From the NCBI GenBank assembly GCA_047495785.1, contig JBLDXI010000054.1, forward strand, positions 3,472,001 through 3,536,000: 64,000 bases of DNA, given 5' to 3'. The notes under the pieces are model-generated. The model did not search any database, had not been told where the DNA came from, and saw only the letters and a list, made by a program, of their open reading frames with translations. This document shows, one piece after another, positions 1-11,395 of the stretch. The stretch is from Lepidodermella squamata (Eukaryota > Gastrotricha). Position numbers and translations under genes: made by a program. Numbering within the stretch: the first letter of the stretch is position 1; every line of letters begins with the position of its first letter.

Positions 1-345
1 GTGACAACTTATTATTGCGGATCAAGTCAGCAGGTTAATTGGCTCGGTGGACTAGCCATTCTCCACGCGCTCAGCTTAGTAATCAGCGTGAGTATCGCGT
101 TTCAAACAAGACAGCTCAGACTGGCGGAAGAATCGCGGAGTCACTTCGTTTCATTGCGATTGGCAACTTACAATGCGACTATTTTGTTCATAGCTTTTGT
201 AGCAATTCTTTTCATGATTCAACAAACCAGCGTTTTCGTCAAGTCATTGACAATTTCAGTTCAGGTCATACTGTATTCATTGACTTCAGGAATTTTATAT
301 TTTTACTGGAAACTGAAGACTATTGATGCCCAACTTCAAGCTTAA
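1..345 (+). CDS. Class C (GABA-B-like) GPCR, C-terminal part only
   Basis: The frame is open at the left window edge and stops at 343-345, so this is the 3' end of a gene that starts outside. The 114 residues carry about three hydrophobic segments (roughly 14-34, 57-75, 80-103). A short Tyr-Tyr-Cys-x-Ser stretch comes before the first and an AFQTR motif follows it, which matches the TM5-TM7 part of metabotropic GABA-B-type receptors (family pattern YCxS then AxETR/AFxTR and a conserved YN in TM6, seen here as TYN). Such receptors are plasma-membrane G-protein-coupled receptors; the ligand cannot be told from this piece. The first codon shown is not a start. An AATAAA lies about 25 nt after the stop. 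The stop is only 40 nt from the last kinesin exon on the other strand. Confidence 0.6.
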   Translation: MTTYYCGSSQQVNWLGGLAILHALSLVISVSIAFQTRQLRLAEESRSHFVSLRLATYNATILFIAFVAILFMIQQTSVFVKSLTISVQVILYSLTSGILYFYWKLKTIDAQLQA

Positions 346-351
346 GTAATT

Positions 352-2339
352 CTAGTAAACATTGAAAAGAAATAAAACGCATACCTTGGCGACTGCGATA
401 GTCTGTTGCTTTTGTTTTGCTTTCTGAAATTTTTCGATAACAGCAGGCTCGAGTTTTCGATAGACGACGACTTCCGAAGCGAACGCCGCGTAACGTAGGA
501 CTTGGAGGTTTTGTTCCAATAACTCGACAGTGGGAACTATGGCAGAGATCATAGCCACACGAGCCCTGCCGCCGACTAGAAACGCCTTTAGGAGATAAGT
601 CAAACGGCAGGATCGGTAAGGAACCGGCTCTTCTGTCGGCTTCTTCTTGGCAACTAACGCCGCGGCACCGGCAGTTGGATTTATCTTGGATTGGAGCTTC
701 CGACTGGCAAGCTGATTATTATGCATGCCAGTTAGACACTGGCCAAGAATCAGAAGATCGGTATTGATGCTGCCCGCCTCGCGCAATCGGTCGTTTTGAT
801 GTCCCTGTGGCGGTTGCCTTTCACTACCAGCCAAATCACAAATAGCCATTACGGACGATTTTTCCACCTCCAGAGTTTGTACGCCCTGCTCTTCAGTGTA
901 CGATGACATGCCTCCTGTTGTTTCGAGAACGGCTGATGCTTCACTCAAGTCGCAACGAATCGTCCAATATGCGAGGCGAATGAAACAGATAACGTGGGAT
1001 CGAGATGAATTCATGTTGAAAAATGTTGACGCAAAGGTCATATTCCGCTGGGCAAATGCAACAAGCTCAAGTGCCTCTTGCGCACTCGACACTTGGACCC
1101 ATTTCAATTCCTTGACGTATGTGTTATGCGATACATCCTCGCCCACTTGAAGGGCCTCTCGTGGCTCCAATTGTTGCTTTGCTTTTCCGATCAGCTTGGG
1201 TTGTGGCCGTTGAGGCACTCTAGAACTTCTAAATGGAGCGACGGATGAAATGAAATAATTTAGCTGATGCAGAACACTCACTTCGAGAATGGCTGCATGT
1301 TTTCTGATGATTGCATTGAAGTTCCCAAAAGATCGTAGACGTTGTTGTTGTAAATTTCAACAAAGCCCATAAACACTGAACACTGTCGACCCGACTGCTG
1401 CAAAATTTCTGTAAAATTGCTGATTTAACGGGGACATGAAGGCGACTCAAAAATCTCACCGGGAAAGAAACATGAAGTTGAAGGGTCTTGCTCAAAGTGG
1501 ACATTCTTTCCTTCTGCGTGTATCTTAGCGAATAAATTGTTCTTCTCCGCTAGTGCAGCTTCTGCTTGACGGCTGGAAAGAATATTATATTCGTTGAATC
1601 GCACAGGTTGCAGCCTGTGTTGTTCGACAACGTTTAGTTGACAAAATATGGTCTGTACGCAGCGTGGAAGAACACCCGGATTATCGTGTGTGCCTGCAAC
1701 GATAAGTAATTTAATAATTGATTATTTGTCAGGTGAATTAATAACCTTCAATCGTGAATGTCTTTCCAGAGCTTGTACATCCATATGCAAATATGAGAGC
1801 GTTGTCGCCGCCGATAAAATTAAATACCAGCGGTCTTGCGGCGCCGAAAAATACTTCTTGTTGGCTAGCTTTGCAAGAAAATATGTGGGAAAACTTCAGT
1901 TCGTGTTCGGCCGTAGCGCCAGCATTTGTTGCAGACACGTATAGACGTTGCCCGGCATCAATGCGGTATGTTTTGTCCTGCAAAAAAATAGCTCAAAAAT
2001 AGTGAACATAATTAATATTAGATGCCTACCACAACATCATCAGGAAGATCTGTTGGGCGTAATCGAACATAAACGCGAAGCTGCTCGCTGTCGATAGGAA
2101 GTGGAGGCAAATTGACACTCTCTTCTCGCAATCTCATCAATTCCTGGCCCAAATCAACCTTTTCTGCTGAGGTATATGGGTTGAATCTGTTCATGTTGTG
2201 CACGGGAGGAGCAGTGATATCTGAAGGGCGAACCAGAAGGCTAAAGGGCCTGCAAAGCAGCAAGTAAGAGCGAATCAATAATAAACTGTCGCCGATAAAT
2301 ATACCTTCCAGTAAAAACGTTGTTGATATCTTTGCTCAT
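352..2339 (-). CDS. Kinesin-6 family motor (KIF20/KIF23-like), 3' end probably beyond window
   Basis: Six exons on the minus strand: 2339-2305, 2249-2030, 1977-1746, 1693-1460, 1408-1282 and 1228-385; phase closes through 564 codons. The motor has a P-loop YGCTSSGKT (exon 3), EIYNNNVYDLL (exon 5), switch I NSSRSH and switch II DLAGSER (exon 6). The motif VYVRLRP near residue 75, the long insert in exons 4-5 and the YVKELKWVQV stretch match KIF20/MKLP2-type kinesin-6, which bundles midzone microtubules in anaphase and cytokinesis. After residue 564 the sequence offers a good donor (AAG|GTATGC at 385/384). Read-through instead gives ten unconserved residues and a stop at 352-354. Kinesin-6 proteins normally continue into a coiled coil, so more exons probably lie left of the window. 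KIF20 versus KIF23 is not settled. Confidence 0.85.
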
Positions 2340-3400
2340 CCGAATGAGCGACCGCTCTTAGCTATAACCTATTGTCTTAAAACCACCCCTAAAAACACAT
2401 ATGATAATATTCAAAAAGGAATAAAACAAATACTTTCGTTGTCTAAGAATAATGCAATGGATCGATGTATCTTAAGTGCCACAGACTAAAGGTATAACTC
2501 AAGCGCCATCATAGTTGTTCATGGCCATGGCCACAATAAAACTAAAACATTGCTTCAAACAGACCCAAGAATTGCGCAACACGGCAAAGAGCAAATATGA
2601 AAGAATGTACAAAGTTGGACATAGTTGGCCACTATTAGTGATTAGTGCATGGTGAATGGTGTATGGTGTATGCTACATGCTGCATGGTTAGCGGTAGGCG
2701 GCTTGCGGCTTGCGGCTTTTGAGTCGGTAAAGCAATGATCATGTCCCAATTCCCAAGTACCGTTGCCCAGCTTGAATTCGGCGCCAAGTAAAAATATATC
2801 GAGTAATTCTAATAATTTGCAATAAAACATATTTTGTCAACATTAATAAATTATATAAATTTATGTAATTATTCAACATAATAAGCAGTAAAATGTTGCC
2901 GCAGTGTATTTCAGCTCCCGCAAATTCTAGCTCTTCTTGGCTTCGGACTGCCAGAATTCTGCAGCTCTAGATAACGGATTCATCAATATATTAGTTTTTT
3001 TCTGGCATTCGTACAGTCTAGAATTCATCAGCTCTGGAAAAGAAACAGCTACTAGCTTTCAGCAAACGCAAACGAGCCGCGTTGATCCACTTTCTGGACG
3101 TGTTCAGCGAATATGTCAGGCTATAATTCCTTAAATCATACCAATTCGGGTCCATAATTCATAAATGCAAGGTGCAAGACTTCTGTCATATGAAGCTCTT
3201 CTTGAATATCCACTGATCCCATTTCTCGCTATATAGCACCTTAATGAAACAGAAGTTATTATGCAACAAGAACGAAATTCATATTCCATTGCAAAAGCCA
3301 ATGCATTCCCTGCTAATTTTTACTGGATTCAAGTCATATCAGTATCTTCTATTTTCTGAAGGCCTACATGTCTTCGCATCTCGCTTCTCGCTTCGTCTCG
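2340..3400. other. Intergenic, no gene seen
   Basis: About 1.06 kb between the kinesin start and the P450 stop. Stops are frequent in all frames. It holds short imperfect tandem runs near 2650-2720 (repeated GGTGxATGGTG and GGCTTGCGGCTTGC units). The kinesin promoter should lie in the left part, but no clear TATA element is seen. Confidence 0.5.
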
Positions 3401-5125
3401 CTAGTCTCGCTTCGTGAAAACGAGTTGATGCAGTGGTGGTGGAATTTTCGTGATTCGCATTTCATGGTCATCAAACTTGCAGTTTGTCGTTTGTCGCCAT
3501 CGGAAGCGCTGGATTATAAAAGCCACATAGAGGAAGAAGAGATTGCGACCAACTTGTTCACCGATGCAAGAACGGCGACCGATACCAAATTGAAACCAAT
3601 GCGAGTGATTGACCAAAGAATTGCCATCAGGAGTCAACCAACGGTCAATGCGAAAGTTGTCGGCATCACCCCAATACCTGTGATCATGCTGGCTGATGTA
3701 ATTTGTAAACCATATTGATCCTCCGATCGGTACGCTGTAGCGCTTATTTTCCATTTCAAATGTCACCTCATCGGTATGGCTGCATCTTGGTAACCCAATC
3801 ATAGTCATGTTGGCATATCGGTGGACCTCATTGATCAACGCCTCGATTCTCGGGAGTTTGGCTTTATGCTCTAACGATGGATATGCGTTTGATGGCACAA
3901 TCTAAATTCAAAATTTCAGCTTCCAAGAATAGATTCCGCTCCAAGAAAATAACTTACAGATTCGATATGCTTGAATAACCTTTCTTGTTCGTCCGGCATG
4001 AATGACAAGTAATAAAGAGTCCAGCCGATTGCTGTGGATGTAGTGTCAATAGCTGCAAAATAAAATAAAATGTTATGTTAATCCCTATAATAGTATACAC
4101 TAATATTTAACCTCCAATGAATATGTCGACAAGCATGCGAACAAAATGATCATGGGCAAGGGGACCAGTTTCTTTTTTGTGGTGTCCCGCTGCCATATAT
4201 GAGTCAATTATGTCATTGATTGCCTCCTGCGAAAATGTCGGCGCTCTGCGTTCCATCTCCGCCTCGAGCCATTTCTCCATGGTGCGTTCCATCATGCGTT
4301 CTCCGCTGAAATACAGACATTAAATTAATCACTGAACCTCGGCGAAGGGAAACATACACAGCAAGAGTATCAGTGAAAAACATTTTGAAGAATCCGACAT
4401 ATGGCAGCATCAACATTTGGAACGCATTGCCGTCAAAAAATGCTCGCCCGCCCTCATACAGCTTTGCCGTGTCGGGATCAGTAAGATCCAACCGGCGACT
4501 GATAACTACCGAATGAGTAAATGGGTAATGAACTTCAATTTCAGGAAATTTTTCCGTAGGTACCTGTCATTAAAATACAACTCGACACCGACTCACATAG
4601 GGCATCGTTCGGATTGAACGCAGCTCCTTTCTTTGATTCGATCAAATTGAACAGTCTATCCAATTCATCGTAAGCATGTGGGGTCAGCCTTTGGGTAGCA
4701 AGTCCAAGATCTTTGAAACATTTGACGGTGAAATTTTTCCTCTCCTTGTAGTCTTCGTACTGTGACCACCCAAAGCCCTCACGAACCCCACGAATGGCCC
4801 CAATATTTTGTGGTCTGCCGTTTACGCCGTCACCGTACTTTCGAACTACAAAAGTTTCGTGAATCAAGTTATAATCCATGAGTAGAACCATTCTGCCACG
4901 AGTTGAGAGGCCACAATATAGTGTCACTGCTCCTCCATACTTCTTATGAAGCTCCATGAAAACATCCTTCGGCGCGCGGTAGGCGAACATCATGCAGCTA
5001 CCAATCAATGGCAAGGGAATCGGACCCGGTGGCAAATTTGGCGGCTGGGTTTTCAGAAAATAAATCCAATGCAGAAGAATGGCGATAGTTAGGGTAACAA
5101 TCGTATATGCGATGAGCAGCAACAT
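3401..5125 (-). CDS. Cytochrome P450, CYP2 clan, complete
   Basis: Five exons: 5125-4564, 4505-4358, 4305-4112, 4052-3958 and 3901-3401, giving 499 aa, the normal size for a microsomal P450. The N-terminus is a membrane anchor (about residues 2-25) followed by the hinge NLPPGPIPLPLIG. The I-helix oxygen-binding motif GGAIDTTST spans the exon 3/4 junction, ExxR is EVHR, and the haem loop FGIGRRSCIG carries the axial Cys. All catalytic landmarks are present, so the gene looks functional. CYP2-clan enzymes sit on the endoplasmic reticulum and oxidise lipids, hormones or foreign compounds with electrons from P450 reductase; the substrate cannot be deduced. Introns are 52-58 nt. No second P450 is adjacent. 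Confidence 0.93.
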
Positions 5126-5646
5126 CTTGAAGTTACGCCTCGGGTTTTTGCTTTGAAGTTACCTGGTTGGAATCGAGATTCAAGGATGAAAGTGAAAGAA
5201 GTCCCAAATAAAACGTATTTATACACTGAGGCTTTAAAAACGTGGTTATAAAATGACGTGAAACGCTGCCATGACATGAAATTGTAGCTGCATTATTGAA
5301 TGCCTATACCTGGGGCAAAAAATTCAACCACATCGGCCAAAAACTATCCGCGTTGTAGAAGGAGGCCATCACGTTACTTTTCAAACCATACCCAAGCTAT
5401 GGTTATAAGCTCTCCGTTGTAACAAAAAAATCTTGCAGGGTTCTTTACACGTTTGCTTCATTGGTCCAGAAAGTGCGGTTTTTGCAGATGAAAAGGCAGC
5501 AGGATTTTGACCTACTGATAAAAAAATTGACCTGAGGATTTGCCGCCATTTTTGTCTTTATTGCCCGGACAAAGAGCAACAATAATGAGCTGCACGTCAT
5601 TTTTTGTTGGGAAAATCAAATAGTTATACAATAATTCCTTCGGCTT
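5126..5646. other. Intergenic, P450 5' flank
   Basis: About 520 nt. It should contain the P450 promoter. An A/T-rich stretch is present but no defined element is recognised, and no conserved coding is seen on either strand. Confidence 0.4.
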
Positions 5647-6174
5647 TTAATTGAGACTATGCCTTCCATCAATGGCCCTAGATTGTAGCAAAAGCGGAAG
5701 GTTGTGAGACTCGCTGGTGTGGTAGACAGCTGCGCCTCGGAAATTGTACTGAATATTTGTGTGCGAACCGAGATGAGATGCGCCTGCGTAGTCCGCCATG
5801 CGGTTTGTATGCCGCCACTCGTCCAAGCGCCTCAAATCCGCGCATCGCCGGATAAGAAAATATAACATTAAACTTGCGAAAATAGCGATTGTAATTGTCA
5901 AAGCTATTGCCAGGTCCAAATTTATGTTGCTATTGATGAAATCGAAGGTACTCGGCGTTGAATGAGCTGATCTGTCTAAACCATACGGGCAAGGGCCCTT
6001 ATCATCGGCATCCTTGGTCGAAACCACTGATGACATGGTTGTTGTATCGTTGCTACCGTTAGTCACAGCAGTTGTTGTTAACACAAGCTTCTTGGTTGTT
6101 GAAGTCGTAGTGCTGTTTAGGAGGGTCGACAATTTAGTTGTCATAGTGCGAATTGCTGTCGTCGTAGAAGTCAT
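5647..6174 (-). CDS. Thr/Ser-rich single-pass membrane protein, unrecognised
   Basis: I do not recognise the family. From the first ATG (6174) the ORF is 175 aa; the frame stays open upstream to a possible splice acceptor near 6213, so a 5' exon may exist. The first ~65 residues are very rich in Thr and Ser (likely O-glycosylated if extracellular). Then comes a CPYG-containing linker, one strong hydrophobic helix (about ALTITIAIFASLMLYFLI), a basic stop-transfer RRC, and a ~60-residue tail with several Tyr and His. No signal peptide is visible at this ATG. That supports a missing 5' exon or a signal-anchor topology. A mucin-like surface protein is the simplest reading, but that is inference. 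Confidence 0.5.
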   Translation of the reverse strand: MTSTTTAIRTMTTKLSTLLNSTTTSTTKKLVLTTTAVTNGSNDTTTMSSVVSTKDADDKGPCPYGLDRSAHSTPSTFDFINSNINLDLAIALTITIAIFASLMLYFLIRRCADLRRLDEWRHTNRMADYAGASHLGSHTNIQYNFRGAAVYHTSESHNLPLLLQSRAIDGRHSLN

Positions 6175-6842
6175 ATTACGTGCAATTACAACACGGTTCA
6201 AATGATTTTCCCGCTACCAAGATTGTGGTGACAAATCAACTTCATTAGAATATTACTATGCTGAGCAGCTTTTGGATGCGTAATGCGTATTAATATTGTT
6301 TTATTATATTGCCGTGCATTATGCACCCCGCATTTTGCTTTGTTTACGGTATCAACAGTCGTAGTGGCAAACCAGCTCTAGCTTGCCCCTTGTGTTGAAC
6401 TGGTCATATGCGAGTTCCAGTCACAATCTCGGCATTTTTTACGCTCACTCAGCTCGACTAATTTCAATGCAGCAACACTAGTAGTGAAAATGCCAAGACT
6501 AATAATCACGCTCGACGTTAGAAACACAAGTATATTTACTCATCTCCGTTAAATTTCATCATCGCCTTCAGCCAGTTTTACACGAAACGGCAAAAAACAG
6601 CTAGTCTTCATTCTAAGCTAATAATATGATAATAATACGATTACAATCACGATGGCATTAAGAAAAATTGAGTCTGAAGTAGCAGCATGCCGAGTTTAAT
6701 TTTTGAAATTTCGAAATTCAAATGCGTTTTTTTCGACTCGGAACCTGATGCTACTTCAGAATGATTTCCTCAATGCCGATGATGATCAACTATAATAAGT
6801 GATGTGACATCATGCAAGATTTTCGAAGTTTCGAAGAATTAA
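6175..6842. other. Intergenic between membrane protein and ING3 stop
   Basis: About 670 nt, A/T-rich with scattered stops. The ING3 3' UTR lies at the right end. I searched the minus strand for a signal-peptide exon of the neighbouring membrane protein and found none that was convincing. Confidence 0.4.
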
Positions 6843-9286
6843 TCACGTTCGCCCGCCACCTCCCGTGGCACTCGACGATGAAAGATGGCCACCGGTCAGC
6901 GACGAAGTTGAGCCGGACGCGCCTGTGGCCGAGGTGAGGTTCGCAGTCGACGGATTCACCACACTGCCGCGGCGCTTGATCGCCGCCGTGCATTGCGGGC
7001 AGTACCAGCGGCCGCGTGGCGCCGATGTGATGTTGACGCAGGCGTAGTGGAACCACTCGATAGGGCAGTCTTTGTTGTCGCACATGATCATTTCACCGTA
7101 GGACACGTCGTTGCAGATGCACCACCGCGTCTCCATGCCGTCTTCATCGTCGTCATTAGCCGCCGAGCTGCTGCCGCCACCGCCCCCGCCGCCCCGCGCG
7201 ACCACAGAGCCGGCCGAGCCGCCGCGTCGTTGCGCAGAGGGTCGGTCGACCATGATGCCCTGTGACGAGTCCATGATGCTGCCGAACAGGCTTTCACTCG
7301 AGACTGACGCTGGTGAGTTGCTGTTGCCGTAGTCCATCGTACTCATTCCTCCGGCGCCGCCTCGCCTTGCGCGACGACCGCCTCGGTTGCCCGAAACCGA
7401 GCCGGATGACATTTGACGGCCAGGGCCGTTGTTAACGCGGCCGGAACCAGTTGCATTACTGGATACACGACGGCCTTGATTGTTGCGAGACCGCTTCTGA
7501 AATATGGAAAATTGATTGCGTAATACATAAAATAAAATAATAATTCATTCCACGCTAAATTTTAACCAAGATCAAGGAATAAGGCCGATAGAATTAAGGA
7601 GGAGATATCGTAAAAAGGTGTGGATACAGCAGACTAAAACTTGAGTTGGATCTTTTCAAAAGTTTCATAGTTTCAATGAAAAAACTATTCGGAAAATCGA
7701 CACCCCTGTGGTATACCAGGGACTCATGCGCATAGTTCCTCTGCTTCCGATTTCACTGAAAGTTTTAACCGCGGTAGTTTTTTCAATAAAGATTCATCCG
7801 TATGCTACTGTTTCGTTAGTTTTCATACAAATTCACAAATACAAACTGAGTAGTCAATCAAACCCTGTCGGACAGATCTAACCGGCAAAAAAATGAGATA
7901 TCGATTTCTTCGATTGAAAAAGAACTGAAAACCCATCCATCGTTTTAGAAATCAAAATTTCACAATTGAGAATAACCGAAAAAACCGAAAATTTGTTTCT
8001 TTGTCTTCAGTTCCTTTCTTAGATTAAAATGCAAAAACAGGAGTGAAATTTTCGGCATATTTTCAGGATTATAGAGTGCCTACAGGATGGCCTGAACTAT
8101 CATCGAAGTGTAACAAAAATTGGATAAATGTTATCTACTCATCGATCGAAATCGGTTCCAGTAAGACGGAAACTCGAAAACATTGGCACATAATCGGTTC
8201 AATAAAATGTTGAAGATACAAATAGCTTCTTTCAGTTTACACAGTGAAGGTAGTATAGACCAGATCATTTCCGCGCCATTCAAAGCAGTCCGGTTTGGAA
8301 AATTTTCACTGTATTTTGCTAATCGAATAGAGCAGTCCTTAGATAATTTTCCTTCGTTCATTGATCTTGGCTGTCATAATTATTTTTATAACTCGAATTA
8401 AGCCAGTAACATACCCTGTCGCCACTTATTGAAGAGGGTGCGACTGAAGATGGGGCGATTGAAAGATCTTCGCTGACGTTACCGGGGCTATTAGGCGCAC
8501 CTCCACAGAGTAGGGCGGCTAGACCGCCACTGGATGGGCCGTGAGAGGCAGCATGAGGGAAAGAGTCGAACGAGTCCGCGCCCATCAACCCAAACGTGGA
8601 CAGGTCGAAATTCGTGTCGATATCGAGGGAGCTGTGATTGTTATGTAGCGTCGAATAGTGGTTATTTGACATCGACATAGCTGGCCGGCCGTCATGTAGC
8701 AGGCCCCGCCTGTCTGACCGCGAATTCGACGCTGTGACGTCGAGTTCCTTCGACCGCCGTTCTAGAATCTCAGTGATACCCGCGTTATCAGCCTCAAGTT
8801 CCATCTTGAACTTGTGCAACTCTTGATCGAGTTTACTGACGAAACGCTGCACAATGCCATACAAATTATTCGCGAGCTGAACTTTGTCATCAGCAGTTTG
8901 AAGCAGTTCGTCATATTGCTAAAAATAACGAAATCGTCAAGAAATGAAGTCTAACTTTCAAGTTTAAACTTACTGAAAGAATTCTTTGGTATTCTTCAGT
9001 GCGAGGTTGGCCAACTATTTTAGCCTCTGAGCATTGCCTGAAGAAGTTTTTTGATCTCTCGCTGAGGTTATCAAGTCCGTCTGAGAATTCACTAATTATA
9101 CCGGAATATTTACAATAAATTCGGGCTCACTTTGAACTTGCAGGTCCAACTCTCGAACTTCCGTCAGTTTCTCCCGCATCTCAAGCGGCAAACTTTCGAT
9201 AACTAGAAAAAAATCAAAACTTCGACAGCTGTTTTCATCCATGAAATCGATAGCTTACGATCGAGAAAGTCCTCCAAGTACAACAT
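6843..9286 (-). CDS. ING3: ING3 homologue, chromatin reader of NuA4/TIP60
   Basis: Five exons: 9286-9259, 9202-9131, 9080-8974, 8918-8415 and 7496-6843, giving 454 aa. The N-terminus MLYLEDFLD and the run ELEADNAGITEILERRS are close to identical to ING3, which separates it from ING1/2/4/5. A long Ser/Gly/Asn-rich linker follows. The C-terminal PHD finger (about residues 360-410) has the ING signature SYGEMI then CPIEWFHYAC and WYCPQC, with all eight zinc ligands. ING3 binds H3K4me3 and brings the NuA4/TIP60 acetyltransferase to promoters in the nucleus. The poly-Gly and Ser/Gly tail makes it somewhat longer than the ~420-residue vertebrate protein. The last intron is unusually long (918 nt). 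Its start lies 90 nt behind the BRAP stop on the same strand. Confidence 0.95.
7497..8414 (-). other. Long intron of ING3
   Basis: A 918-nt intron with donor AGG|GTATGT and acceptor ATATTTCAG|AAGCGG, against ~50 nt for the other ING3 introns. Short ORFs occur in it but none resembles a known protein. I see no RNA gene or transposon terminus. Confidence 0.7.
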
Positions 9287-9376
9287 TTTTAACAAATAAA
9301 ATCTAAGGAAAAAATTAACAAATATTTAGTATAAAAGCCAAATTGTTTAATTTTTACAAAACAAATGTCATAGCAA

Positions 9377-11142
9377 TTATTTATTTGAGGATGTTCCCGA
9401 CTTCTTCCGGCGAGGTTTAGAAGCACTGTTCGCCGGCGACTCAGTGATAACCAGCTGATTGTTCTGCAATTCATCCTTGGTCAACACACCACTTTCTTCC
9501 AATTTCGCCTGCGATTCCAGGTGGAAAAATAAATCACGCAACTGGTCTTGCAAGTCCTTGACCGCCGCTTCCTTCGTCCGAATTTCCTCTTTCAATTTTT
9601 CCTCGGCGCTTTGGACTTTCTTGGCCCATTCCGCTTGGTTATTACGAAGACTGTGATTCAGCGCTTTCTCTTCGTCGAGTTCGCTACGAATTTTCGCCAG
9701 CAATTTAGCGGAATGAGAACACTTTTGCTCCAATGTGTCTTTTTCCTTCTTAACCTCAGCGAGTTTCGACGATAATTCATCAATTTTACGTCTCGAGTCG
9801 GTAAATTCCTGAGCAATAGACGCCAGCTGTTCATTACACATCTGCTCTAACGCCAACATTTTTTCCTCGAAATATTTCCGTTGCGATTCAAGCTGACTTG
9901 TCAACAAAAATGTGTATTCCAACGTCACAGCGTCGACTTTTTCGTCCTCAGCAGCTCCGGACGACGCAATGCCCGTTGCGCTGTAGCTTGTATTAGCCGC
10001 GGCTGGGACTTCAACCAATTTTCCATCGCCCTTCGACTGAATCAAGCGATGTACGTAATTATCGCCGGCATAATCCCAAACACGCCCGGTATTAAGGTGC
10101 ATCGAAAATAAATGATGCGTTTCTTCGTAATGCCGATAAGCATGAGTTCCATGGTATCGACCACAGCCGACATTACCACAAATCAAACAGATCCATAAAT
10201 CGTCAATCGTCGCCCCGCAGTCGGAACAAGCCGTGGTTTCAGGGCTGAAATCCGGCGTTAGGGCGCATCGGCACACAGGGCAGGTAATATCGGCGCATTG
10301 TTGAATGCAGGCCGTGTGGAAATTGTGGTTGCATAGTACTGTCAACACGCCCTCAACGGATTCATCCATGCGTTCGAGGCATACCGGGCAAATCGGCAGT
10401 TCGGTAAGATCCTCCAGCGGGGGCGGGTTTTCATCGGGTTTCGTGAATTCAACAGATCTGACGTAGACTATATTACACGTCTCGGTTTCGAGTGAATTAT
10501 ATTCACGTTGGTTATAACTATGAAAGAACTTGTCGGCATATTCCTGCGATCGGAATGTCAGTAGTACCATGTAAGAACTCGAGGATATAGCGCGTTTCAC
10601 AACTCGTAATCGAGCCAGGGTGTTGACCGTCGGAGCGATAAATATTAGAAAATCTCGAACGGTCAGCCTCAAGGGGACGTTCAAAACACATAACTGGCAG
10701 GGTCTTTTCACGTCATCGCTTAGCGGTGTCGTTGCGCTAAAAAAATAATTATTATTTAGAACCAGTTATCAACTTCAACAAACTTACTTTTCTTTATAAA
10801 AATGGACGATGCCATCAATTTTTTCGATGTTAGGATTGCCGCATGAAAATTGTGCCAAAGGCAACAAATCAGCATCGCTGACTTGATTATTGCCTGAATG
10901 TGGACGAGAATCGCTAGCCATGTCTGAAAAAATGATAAGTCAGAAACTCGAAAATCAGCAACGAATTGCCTACCGTTCATGTCGTAAGTTTCGATTTGGA
11001 TTTCGTAAGGTTCTCGCTGGCCTAGATATCTTGGTCTTTTATCTGCAAGTGATTCATGATTTGAGACACTGTTCTTGACTGTGAATGGGTACAACTTGCC
11101 TTTCAAACGTTCGATCCAGAATACGGTTAAATATATTGCCAT
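9377..11142 (-). CDS. BRAP: BRAP (BRCA1-associated protein/IMP) RING E3 ligase
   Basis: Three exons: 11142-10974, 10923-10788 and 10736-9377, giving 554 aa. The short N-terminal exon (MAIYLTVFWIE) resembles the start of BRAP. Domains in order: the BRAP2 RRM-like region (about 100-190), a RING-H2 finger starting CPVCLERMDESVEG and ending CPVCR, a UBP-type zinc finger containing WICLICGNVGCGRY and WDYAGDNYVHRL, then a long coiled coil and a basic tail (PRRKKSG). In animals BRAP is a cytoplasmic ubiquitin ligase that restrains Ras-MAPK signalling by sequestering KSR and retains NLS cargo. An ORF reading alone would start at an internal GTG; the two upstream exons restore a normal ATG. It follows the MAT gene and precedes ING3 on the same strand. 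Confidence 0.95.
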
Positions 11143-11395
11143 TTAGCATACTCTACAATACAAACCAACACAACGATAGAAAACAATGCATTTTATTAGT
11201 GTTTGTTTCAAAATAAGATTCTTTAATGGTACTGCCATCAATCACATCTTTCAAAACCGTAACAAATGTGTCACTTTCATGCTCATCTTCGACTAGGCTA
11301 TTTAATCATTCGATATCAATCAATTGCGGCTATGTTTAGCGAGAATGTTGGAAATAGAGGAAGAAAAAATACAGTCATTAGATTTATTTCGATAT

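Noticed and set aside
6993-7332. Ala/Pro/Arg-rich frames opposite the ING3 last exon
   Set aside because: They are antisense shadows of the GC-rich Gly/Ser coding sequence of ING3.
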